Below are positions 16,791-23,370 of a DNA stretch of 38,511 bases, in pieces. Position 1 is the first letter of the stretch; every line of letters begins with the position of its first letter. Below the pieces are notes generated by a model. The model worked only from the letters and a program-made list of their open reading frames with translations, was not told the origin of the DNA and did not search any database. The position numbers and the translations under genes were made by a program. The stretch comes from an uncultured Lentisphaeraceae bacterium (lineage in GTDB: Bacteria; Verrucomicrobiota; Kiritimatiellia; RFP12; DVOR01): positions 1 to 38,511 of the forward strand of contig CASDPK010000022.1 in NCBI GenBank assembly GCA_949282555.1, read 5' to 3'.

Positions 16791-18151
16791 ATCCGATTTC
16801 GATTGATATTTCCGGAAAGCGTTGGACGCTTTCCCCGAAGGAGTGTTGGGTCGTCACGGGCCCGATGGCGAGCGGGAAGACGTGGCTCGCCGCACAGATC
16901 CTTCGCCGTTTGCCTGACGATGCGGCATTGGTCACGGTGGGGCATCAGGCCGCGGCCTCCGGGGCCGACTGGGCGGGCGCCCGTTACCATGGTTCGCTGG
17001 AGTACGATTTCCGGACGGTGGAAGATGCGCTTTCCTACGAATCCGTCAATGACATCAATCCCTTTGAGGTGCGCCCGCCCGAGAAGACGCGCCGTGCGGC
17101 GTTTGCGCGGCTTCGCTCGTGGTGCGTGAAGGCGTTGGCTTTGGAGCCGTTGCTGGAGCGATGGACCGTTCATCTCTCCAATGGGGAGCAGCGCCGCTTA
17201 ATGTTGGCGCGCGCGATCCTTCGTCAGACGCCTGTGCTGGTTTTGGATGACCCGTTCGCCGGGCTTGATCCAGCCATGCGTGAGTTGCTCCACGAGGTGC
17301 TGTGCGAATTGGTTCGTAAGGGACGCACCTTGGTGGTCATGGTACGGAACGACGATGAGATCCCACGCTGTGCGGACCATCGTCTTCGGCTCAAAGCCAT
17401 GCAGATCGTTGGGCAGGGGCCGTTTGTTCCGGAGCGCCCACAGACTGCGGCGCTGGTTTGCCCGCACAAGAATCCGCCCTCTTTGGAGACGCCGGAGGTG
17501 CTCGCCGTGCGGGATCTTTCCCTTGAGGTTGGGGGCAAGACGCTTTTCGGGGGGCTCAACTGGAGTGTCCATGCCGGAGAACACTGGTTGATCATTGGGC
17601 CGAATGGCTGTGGCAAGACCACGCTTCTGTCGCTTATCGTTGGGGATAATCCCATGGCCTACGCCTGTGATATCGAGCGGTTTGGCAAGAAGCCGGGGCC
17701 GGGGGTTCCTCTGTGGAGCCTGCGTTCCCGCATGGCCGTGGTGTCGCCGGAGGGGCAAGCCTTCGCCGATGGCACGCAGACCGTTGAGCAAGCCGTCTAC
17801 TCCGGCCTTTTTGATGCGGAGGGACAGCGGCGGCGTCCGACGCCCTCACTTCGGAAAGAGGCCACCCGATGGCTGACGGAGCTTGGGCTCCACGAACACT
17901 TGCGCGACACGTTGGGAACGCTTTCGGAGGGGCGCATCCGCCTTGTGTTGGTGGTGCGGGCGCTGCTGGCGCATCCGGATTTGCTCTTGTTGGACGAGCT
18001 GTGCATGAACTTGGAGACGGCGGAACGCAAGCAGGTGCTTCGCCTCCTCGATCGTCTGCTGGCCGCGACGCCGAGCCTCACCGTGCTTTATATCGCCCAC
18101 CGCCAAGATCACATTCCCGCACGGTTCGACCGTGTGCTGCGGCTTGGGTGA
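16787..18151 (+). CDS. Twin-domain ABC ATPase, ModF-like, soluble
   Basis: This 454-aa protein has two ABC nucleotide-binding domains and no membrane segments. NBD1 has Walker A GPMASGKT (25-32), signature LSNGEQ (130-135), Walker B LVLDD (151-155) with Asp in place of the usual catalytic Glu, and N188 where the switch His is expected. NBD2 has Walker A GPNGCGKT (271-278), a degenerate signature LSEGR (379-383), a normal LLLLDE Walker B (399-404) and H438. This arrangement resembles ModF/PhrA proteins linked to molybdate in E. coli, but no mod genes are nearby. It overlaps the MarC-type gene by 4 nt (ATGA). A functional link between the two is inference. Confidence 0.82.
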   Translation: MNPISIDISGKRWTLSPKECWVVTGPMASGKTWLAAQILRRLPDDAALVTVGHQAAASGADWAGARYHGSLEYDFRTVEDALSYESVNDINPFEVRPPEKTRRAAFARLRSWCVKALALEPLLERWTVHLSNGEQRRLMLARAILRQTPVLVLDDPFAGLDPAMRELLHEVLCELVRKGRTLVVMVRNDDEIPRCADHRLRLKAMQIVGQGPFVPERPQTAALVCPHKNPPSLETPEVLAVRDLSLEVGGKTLFGGLNWSVHAGEHWLIIGPNGCGKTTLLSLIVGDNPMAYACDIERFGKKPGPGVPLWSLRSRMAVVSPEGQAFADGTQTVEQAVYSGLFDAEGQRRRPTPSLRKEATRWLTELGLHEHLRDTLGTLSEGRIRLVLVVRALLAHPDLLLLDELCMNLETAERKQVLRLLDRLLAATPSLTVLYIAHRQDHIPARFDRVLRLG

Positions 18152-18160
18152 GCGCGCGGT

Positions 18161-19537
18161 TCACGATCTGAAATCCCGCAGATGTCCCGCCAGGGCTTTC
18201 ACCCCACGCAACAGGAAGGGAACGGTTGCGATGGGATGGCGCACTGCGCCCAGCGCACGGCGCAACAACACTTGCGGCTGAAGATGTCCGCGGTAGGCAT
18301 AGGAGATGAGGGCCCGGATCTCAGCCTCCGAAAGCGGGCACCGCATGACGGGGGAGCGCATATCGTAGGCCTCCCATGCTTCGGTGAGCAATTCGCCGGA
18401 GGCTTGAAGTTCGCGGAAGAGCGGCGTTCCGGGATAGGGCACCAACCATGTGGCCTGCAATGTTTCGGCATGGCCGCGCCGGAGCAGTTCCCGCCCAAGC
18501 TCAGCCGTGCGCCGTGCGGCCGCCGCATCCTCCCATGGATACCCGAACATCAGCGTGATATGCACTGAAAGCCCCGCTTCCGAGGCCCACCGTGCGCCTT
18601 CCCGAATCTGCTCCACCGTTAATCGTTTGTTGAGCCGATCCAGCGTCGTTTGGTTGGCGGACTCCACACCAAAAAGCACCAAGCGGAATCCCGCGCGGCG
18701 CATCCGTTGATAGTCTTCCTTTTTGAGTGCGCCGAAGCGAAGATTGCAGTCCATTCGCACACGGCGATGATAACCACGCGCCACCATGCCTTCGCAGAAA
18801 GCGCGAAGCCACGGCCCCACCGGAAGGCTCCCCGCGTCGTCCATGATCTCGCGGACGCCGAGGTCGATCAGTGCGCCGACCTCGTCCAACACGTGCTCCA
18901 CGGGGCGGACGCGGTAGGTTGGATAAAGCGTCGTCCAAGAGCAGAAGGTGCATTTCCCGTGCCAGCAATCCCTTGCGGACATCAAATAAGCCCCCGGCGT
19001 TTGGGAGAAGTTCCCATTTCGGAAGGCATAATCCCGCCACCGCGTCAGATTCCGGTCAATGGGGGGCAAGGCGGCCAAATCCACCGGAATGTCCCGACCC
19101 TCCACCCACGAGAGAAGGGCAAAGTCGTAATCGCCGCCTTTGAGCACGGCGTCCACCGGCGCCTCGTGCAACGTCTCCTCCGGGAGGGCCGTCACATGAT
19201 CTCCCCCCATGACGACGCGGCACTGCGGAAGGCGGCGTTTGAGTTCTCGCACCCAGTCCCAGTGGAAGCGCACGACCGGCGTCTTTGTTTCCAAGAAGAC
19301 CGCCTCGGGATTCCACGCGCACAGCGTCGCCCAAAAGGCCTCCGGCGTCATCCCGCGCGCGATGCCATCCAGCCACAACACCTCGTGCCCATGCGCTTGC
19401 AGCAAGGTGGCCGCACTTGCGGGCACCACGGGATAAATGGCCGTTGGGCGGCTGAACCATTGGAACTGGCGGTTCTGCGACAGCAACGGAACGCCTTTGG
19501 GCGAAGGAATTGGGGGGTAACAAAAGGCAACACGCAT
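18161..19537 (-). CDS. B12-binding-type radical SAM protein
   Basis: This 458-aa protein has an N-terminal cobalamin-binding-like Rossmann domain (VFLETKTPVVRFHWDWV, VVMGGDHVTALPEE) and a radical SAM domain. The cluster motif is DCWHGKCTFCSW, with cysteines C191, C196 and C199 giving CX4CX2C instead of canonical CX3CX2C. The later MFGYPWED and VPYPGTPLF segments are typical of this superfamily, which includes methyltransferases and lipid or cofactor modifying enzymes. The substrate is unknown. The ATG at 19537 lacks a Shine-Dalgarno sequence and lies just 7 nt beyond a -10 element, so the mRNA may be leaderless. The gene converges on the ABC ATPase gene with 9 nt between stops. Confidence 0.8.
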   Translation of the reverse strand: MRVAFCYPPIPSPKGVPLLSQNRQFQWFSRPTAIYPVVPASAATLLQAHGHEVLWLDGIARGMTPEAFWATLCAWNPEAVFLETKTPVVRFHWDWVRELKRRLPQCRVVMGGDHVTALPEETLHEAPVDAVLKGGDYDFALLSWVEGRDIPVDLAALPPIDRNLTRWRDYAFRNGNFSQTPGAYLMSARDCWHGKCTFCSWTTLYPTYRVRPVEHVLDEVGALIDLGVREIMDDAGSLPVGPWLRAFCEGMVARGYHRRVRMDCNLRFGALKKEDYQRMRRAGFRLVLFGVESANQTTLDRLNKRLTVEQIREGARWASEAGLSVHITLMFGYPWEDAAAARRTAELGRELLRRGHAETLQATWLVPYPGTPLFRELQASGELLTEAWEAYDMRSPVMRCPLSEAEIRALISYAYRGHLQPQVLLRRALGAVRHPIATVPFLLRGVKALAGHLRDFRS

Positions 19538-19543
19538 GACGGA

Positions 19544-19552
19544 ATGATAACA
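19544..19552 (-). promoter_or_regulatory. Extended -10 promoter giving a leaderless radical SAM mRNA
   Basis: On the minus strand TGT-TATCAT ends 7 nt before the A of the ATG, so transcription should begin at or beside the start codon. No -35 was recognised. Confidence 0.45.
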
Positions 19553-19634
19553 CAAGCCTCATTCTCTGCGGATCAATCGGACTCGGCTACACGTGTCACG
19601 CCAAGGGAACATCAACCCTTCCGTCTTCCTTTTT

Positions 19635-19730
19635 CATCCCCTCCGTATCTCTTCTTGAGATGCGGTGCATCTCCCCCGCCGATACAGTGCGTCCCGATGT
19701 GGCGTGCGTGCGGGGTGGTTAAGGGAGGGG
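19635..19730. repeat. 22-bp periodic palindromic repeat array, locus 2
   Basis: Clear units are 19657-19673 (GAGATGC-GGT-GCATCTC, a perfect palindrome) and, 22 bp on, 19679-19695 (CCGATAC-AGT-GCGTCCC, inverted orientation). A half-unit GTATCTC (19645-19651) falls in register 22 bp upstream. CCCCTCC (19638-19644) and GGAGGGG (19724-19730) flank the units as inverted repeats. CCCCTCC begins 19 bp before the first clear unit, exactly as at the 30210-30302 locus. The array lies in the 358-nt gap between the radical SAM and flavoprotein genes, which holds no gene. The rest of that gap (19731-19837) is G-rich, without a recognised feature. Confidence 0.6.
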
Positions 19731-19837
19731 CCGTGGAAGATGGAACGGTGGCGGGTTCCTTTTCAAACGCCTCCCCTGGACATGGTGAAAATGGCGGATA
19801 TACGATAGGTGTTGGGCTTTTCTTTTCACACGGTCCG

Positions 19838-19846
19838 TGCCATAAT
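19838..19846 (+). promoter_or_regulatory. Extended -10 promoter of the flavoprotein gene
   Basis: TGC-CATAAT, with no clear -35. The predicted start, near 19853, leaves a leader of about 43 nt with AGGAG before the ATG at 19896. Confidence 0.45.
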
Positions 19847-19895
19847 GAGGGCCCAAGGTGGGCGAAGCCCCACCGATAAGGACAGGAGCGTTCTC

Positions 19896-20519
19896 ATGAA
19901 GGTACTTTTGATCAACGGCAGTCCGCACGAACATGGTTGCACCCAAACGGCCTTGGCGGAGGTCACCGGCGCGTTGGAGGCCGAAGGCGTCGCCACGGAG
20001 GTGTTTTGGATTGGCACACAGCCCATCGCCGGGTGCATTGGGTGCGGCGTTTGCCGTGAGAACAGTGGGGCTTGCTTCCGCCGTGACGTTGTGAACGAGG
20101 TGGCGGCCCGCTTGGATGAATGCGATGGGCTTGTGCTTGGCTCGCCCGTCCATTATGCCGCGGCCTCGGGGGCCATGACGGCCTTCCTTGACCGTCTCTT
20201 CTTCTCGGCCTCTGCCCGATTGGTCAATAAACCTTGCGCCTGCGTGGTCAGCGCGCGCCGGGCGGGAACCACGGCCGCGCTGGATCAATTGCTCAAATAT
20301 CCGCTCATCGCAGGGATGCCGGTGGTGGCCTCCCAGTATTGGCCAATGGTGCATGGCATGAACCCCGATGAGGTGCGAAAGGATGCGGAAGGGCTTCAGA
20401 TCATGCGCACGCTCGGCCGCAATATGGCTTGGCTGCTCAAATCCATTGAGGCTGGGCGCCGTGCGGGGCTTCCGCTCCCGGTTCGGGAACCGCGCGTGGG
20501 GACGAGTTTCATCCGTTGA
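19896..20519 (+). CDS. Flavodoxin-fold NAD(P)H-dependent FMN reductase-like protein
   Basis: This 207-aa protein begins with the flavodoxin-like strand-loop KVLLINGSPHEHGCT that binds FMN phosphate, and has a LGSPVHYAAASGAM flavin-contacting loop. Between them a cysteine cluster GCIGCGVCRENSGAC gives C47, C50, C53 and C60 (CX2CX2CX6C). That spacing fits the [4Fe-4S] motif of methanogen-type iron-sulfur flavoproteins, although related FMN reductases carry similar cysteines without a proven cluster. A role in electron transfer or quinone/metal reduction is likely; the partner is unknown. The ATG at 19896 has AGGAG about 8 nt upstream. It is a single gene, convergent with rnpB. Confidence 0.8.
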   Translation: MKVLLINGSPHEHGCTQTALAEVTGALEAEGVATEVFWIGTQPIAGCIGCGVCRENSGACFRRDVVNEVAARLDECDGLVLGSPVHYAAASGAMTAFLDRLFFSASARLVNKPCACVVSARRAGTTAALDQLLKYPLIAGMPVVASQYWPMVHGMNPDEVRKDAEGLQIMRTLGRNMAWLLKSIEAGRRAGLPLPVREPRVGTSFIR

Positions 20520-20540
20520 GGACGGAGGGCTGGGTGCGTG

Positions 20541-20572
20541 AAAATCCCCGACAGGCGGACCTGCCGGGGATT
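20541..20572 (-). terminator. Intrinsic terminator after rnpB
   Basis: AATCCCCG (20543-20550) pairs with CGGGGATT (20565-20572), the stem continuing through CAGG/CCTG after one mismatch around a CGGA loop. On the minus strand it ends in ATTTTC. It lies directly after the 3' end of RNase P RNA. Confidence 0.75.
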
Positions 20573-20573
20573 C

Positions 20574-20930
20574 TGCCGGGGCTATAAGCCGATTTCTGTA
20601 CCCTTTCGGGCGTCAATCATTTCACTGAGCACCCAACCCGCGGATGCGGCCTTTCGGCCGTGGGCGGCACGAGCAGTGCCTCTCCGCCTATTTGGGCTTG
20701 CTCCGGAAGGGGTTTGCCTTGACGTGCGGGCTTACGCCCCGCACCGGTGGGCTCTTACCCCGCCGTTTCACCCTTGCCGCCCGAGGGCGGCGGTTTGTTT
20801 CTGTGGCACTTTCCGTCGTGTGGGTTTGCCCCACACCCGCCGACCATTACAGTCGGCCTTCCTGCTCTGTGGAGTCCGGACTTTCCTCCCGGGCGCACGT
20901 ATGCCCCGGGCGATTGACCACCCCGGCAAA
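20574..20930 (-). ncRNA. rnpB: RNase P RNA, bacterial type A
   Basis: This is the catalytic RNA that trims tRNA 5' ends. Conserved regions are readable on the minus strand: GAGGAAAGTCCGGACTCC (20888-20871), GTAAGAGCCCACCG (20758-20745), GGAGCAAGCCCAAATAGG (20704-20687) and ACAGAAATCGGCTTATAG (20599-20582). The P1 helix is formed by TGCCGGGG near 20928-20921 and CCCCGGCA near 20581-20574, which sets both ends to within a few nt. Length is about 357 nt. The 5' end lies only about 16 nt after the zinc-ribbon gene's stop on the same strand, and no -10 element is evident there. It is probably processed from the hydG-zinc-ribbon transcript or driven from within the upstream gene. Confidence 0.95.
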
Positions 20931-20946
20931 AGGGGTAGGCTCAGCC

Positions 20947-21657
20947 TCAGATGAGGATGCGCCCGCAGGCGGGGCAGGTCACGAGGCCGGCGGTGGGCTC
21001 CTTGTCGGCATGGAGCATGGCTTGAACCACCGAGGGCGGCTGAACGAGGTTGCAGCCGGAGCAAACGCCGTCGGCGCGGCCGAAGGGAACGGCGCAGGGC
21101 CAGCGGGTGAGGCTCAGGCGCTCATAGTAGCGGAGCTGCGCCGCGGGAACGGTGGCGGCAAGTTCGGCGCGCCGGGCTTTGACCTTTTCGATCTCGCTCT
21201 CCACAAGGGCCTTGCGGGCGGCGATGGCTTCGTAGATTTCCTGAACGGCGACATCCTCCTCTGCCTCGAAGGCGCGGGCCTGATCGAGGCGGCGCTCGGT
21301 GGGGGAGAGGTTCTGGTTGGCATTGGAGACGGCGGCCTCTGCCCGCGCGGCGGCTTCGGCGGCGGAGGAATGCTCCTGCATCGCGGCGCCGAGGGAACGT
21401 GCGTCGGAAAGGCCGGCGGCGTTGCGCTCGGCACGGGCCATCTGTTCGTGCCGGCGGGTGTAGTCGCGCTGGAAACGCTCCACCTCGCGCTGGGCGGCAA
21501 GGTTCTCGCGGGTGGCGGCTTCGACGGCATCGCGGGCCGCCTGGAGACGGGCCTGGGCATCGGCCTTGCGCTTGGGCAGCAACACGCGGAGTTCACGCTG
21601 AAGGTCGCGGAGACGGCCGTCTTCTTCTTGGAGGGCGAGGAGGGCTTGGATGTCCAT
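20947..21657 (-). CDS. CT398-like coiled-coil protein with C4 zinc ribbon
   Basis: This 236-aa protein has a long charged coiled coil (about residues 1-185) and a C-terminal zinc ribbon with C199, C202, C228 and C231 (CSGC...CPAC). This is the architecture of the widespread 'zinc ribbon domain protein, possibly nucleic acid-binding' family typified by chlamydial CT398. Its function is not settled; links to sigma-54 and to secretion have been proposed for CT398. The ATG at 21657 has AAAGGA about 7 nt upstream. It starts 16 nt after hydG and is followed within 16 nt by rnpB. Confidence 0.85.
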   Translation of the reverse strand: MDIQALLALQEEDGRLRDLQRELRVLLPKRKADAQARLQAARDAVEAATRENLAAQREVERFQRDYTRRHEQMARAERNAAGLSDARSLGAAMQEHSSAAEAAARAEAAVSNANQNLSPTERRLDQARAFEAEEDVAVQEIYEAIAARKALVESEIEKVKARRAELAATVPAAQLRYYERLSLTRWPCAVPFGRADGVCSGCNLVQPPSVVQAMLHADKEPTAGLVTCPACGRILI

Positions 21658-21673
21658 AAGTATGTCCTTTGGG

Positions 21674-23095
21674 TTAAAAATGGAGGTCGCGCTCTCCCTC
21701 ACGGACGCGCTGAAGGCGGCGGAGCACCTCTTCGCGCAATTTGGGGTCGAGCTTTTCGGTTTCACGGGCGATGAGGGCGGCTCCTTTGGCCTTGGTGGCG
21801 GGGGAGGCGTAGTCCTCAAGGTATTCGGCGAAGGTCACAAGGGCATTGGGGGTGCAGAAGCGGCCGATGAAGCCGGGGATGGCGTATTCCATGAAGTGCT
21901 CGCCTGTGCGGCCGAGACGGTAGCAGCTGGTGCAGAAACTCGGGATGTAGCCGCCTTCAACGATTTCGCCGATGACTTCGTCGAGGCTGCGCGTGTCACC
22001 CACTTGGAATTGCTCACGATTGAGCGTTTGCTCACCTTCGCGGCGCGCTTCCTGGTAACCGCCGATTTCAAGCTTCGTGCCGGCATCGATCTGCGACACC
22101 CCGAAGGCGAGGACTTCGCGGCGCAATTCGGCGGGCTCGCGGGCCGTCATGATGAGCCCGGTGTAGGGCACGGCCAAGCGGAGAATGGCGACGAGGCGCT
22201 TGTATTGCTCGTCGGTCACCTGCCACTGGAGATTGAGGTTGAGGCCTTCGGCGGGCTTGATGCGCGGGAAGCTGAGGGTGTGCGGCCCCACGCCGAACTT
22301 CTCTTGGAGGTAACGTGCGTGCGTCACCATCGCCAGCACCTCAAAGCGCCAGTCATAAAGGCCGAAGAGAACGCCCAACCCCATATCGTCGATGCCGGCA
22401 CGGAATGCGCGGTCAAAGGCATTGAGGCGCCAGAGGTAATTGGCCTTCATGGTCCCTGCGGGGTGCCATTCGGCATAGGTGGGCTTGTGATAGGTTTCCT
22501 GGAAGATCTGATAGGTGCCGATGCCTGCCTGCTTCACGGTGCGGAATCCGGCCTCGTCAAGCGGAGCGGCGTTGATGTTCACGCGGCGGATTTCGCCATG
22601 TCCCTTCTTCGTGGCATAGACGGTTCGGACGGTGTGGGCAATGAACTCAGGGTCGTATTTCGGGCTTTCGCCATAGACGAGGATCAGGCGCTTGTGCCCG
22701 AGATCCTCCAAGGCTTCCACTTCACGCACCAGTTCCTCGTCGGAGAGCGTGCGTCGAACCGTGCTCGCCATCGACCGACGGAACCCGCAATACTTGCAGT
22801 CGTTTGTGCAATAGTTTCCCACATAGAGCGGGGCGAAGAACACGATGCGGTTGCCATAGACCTCCCGCTTGAGGGTACGGGCCGCCTCAAAGATCTCCTC
22901 CACCAAATCCGGGCTCTCGGCACCCAAGAGGATGGCCGTTTCCTCTACGGTCAGGGCTTCTTTGCGCAAGCTCTTGGCAATGACACGGCGGACGGCCTCG
23001 GGATCTTCGTGCATCCCGGCGACCATCGCTTCAAGCTTCGTGTCATCAATAAAGTCGACCGCGTCTGCGGGCAACCTCGTATCCATCTGGTACAT
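21674..23095 (-). CDS. hydG: [FeFe]-hydrogenase maturase HydG (radical SAM tyrosine lyase)
   Basis: HydG splits tyrosine to p-cresol, CO and cyanide and builds the Fe(CO)2(CN) synthon for the hydrogenase H-cluster. The 473-aa protein has the radical SAM motif C96-X3-C100-X2-C103 (NYCTNDCKYCGF) and the C-terminal auxiliary-cluster motif C388-X2-C391-X22-C414. The C-terminal motif separates it from the thiamine enzyme ThiH. The ATG at 23095 follows an AGGAGA sequence at about 9-10 nt; no family-like sequence lies upstream. hydE, hydF and the hydrogenase are not in the window, so the gene is separated from its partners. A promoter (23180-23209) precedes it. Confidence 0.93.
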   Translation of the reverse strand: MYQMDTRLPADAVDFIDDTKLEAMVAGMHEDPEAVRRVIAKSLRKEALTVEETAILLGAESPDLVEEIFEAARTLKREVYGNRIVFFAPLYVGNYCTNDCKYCGFRRSMASTVRRTLSDEELVREVEALEDLGHKRLILVYGESPKYDPEFIAHTVRTVYATKKGHGEIRRVNINAAPLDEAGFRTVKQAGIGTYQIFQETYHKPTYAEWHPAGTMKANYLWRLNAFDRAFRAGIDDMGLGVLFGLYDWRFEVLAMVTHARYLQEKFGVGPHTLSFPRIKPAEGLNLNLQWQVTDEQYKRLVAILRLAVPYTGLIMTAREPAELRREVLAFGVSQIDAGTKLEIGGYQEARREGEQTLNREQFQVGDTRSLDEVIGEIVEGGYIPSFCTSCYRLGRTGEHFMEYAIPGFIGRFCTPNALVTFAEYLEDYASPATKAKGAALIARETEKLDPKLREEVLRRLQRVREGERDLHF

Positions 23096-23179
23096 GCTTC
23101 CGTCTCTCCTTGCCCGGGCGCGCCTTTTCCTGCGAAATGCGGACGTGCCGCGCGCCACCGTGAGGCAATAATCTCGCGT

Positions 23180-23209
23180 ATGATACACCGCCAAGCCGCC
23201 GTTATGCAA
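23180..23209 (-). promoter_or_regulatory. hydG promoter
   Basis: On the minus strand TTGCAT (23204-23209), an 18-bp spacer and TATCAT (23180-23185) form a good sigma-70-type promoter. The start is expected near 23173, giving a leader of about 78 nt. Confidence 0.6.
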
Positions 23210-23299
23210 GCGGATGGCTTTGCTTGGCACCTGGCGAACCCATGTTGCCCCAATTGGCGGGCGAAGGGCTACACGACGGCGTCCGTTTTGAACTTCAAA

Positions 23300-23336
23300 G
23301 CCACGCTCTTCCCGTGACAATAGGAAAGAGCGTGGC
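23300..23336 (-). terminator. Terminator-like hairpin after the sulfatase gene
   Basis: An 11-bp stem, GCCACGCTCTT (23300-23310) with AAGAGCGTGGC (23326-23336), lies 34 nt past the sulfatase stop. On the minus strand it is followed by TTTGAAGTT, a short T-run, so termination may be partial. Confidence 0.6.
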
Positions 23337-23370
23337 GGAATGAAGAATGGCGGATACCTTTGGGGCTCCG

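Noticed and set aside
21674..23095. ThiH (thiamine tyrosine lyase)
   Set aside because: The C-terminal CX2CX22C auxiliary-cluster motif is present, which ThiH lacks; this fits HydG.
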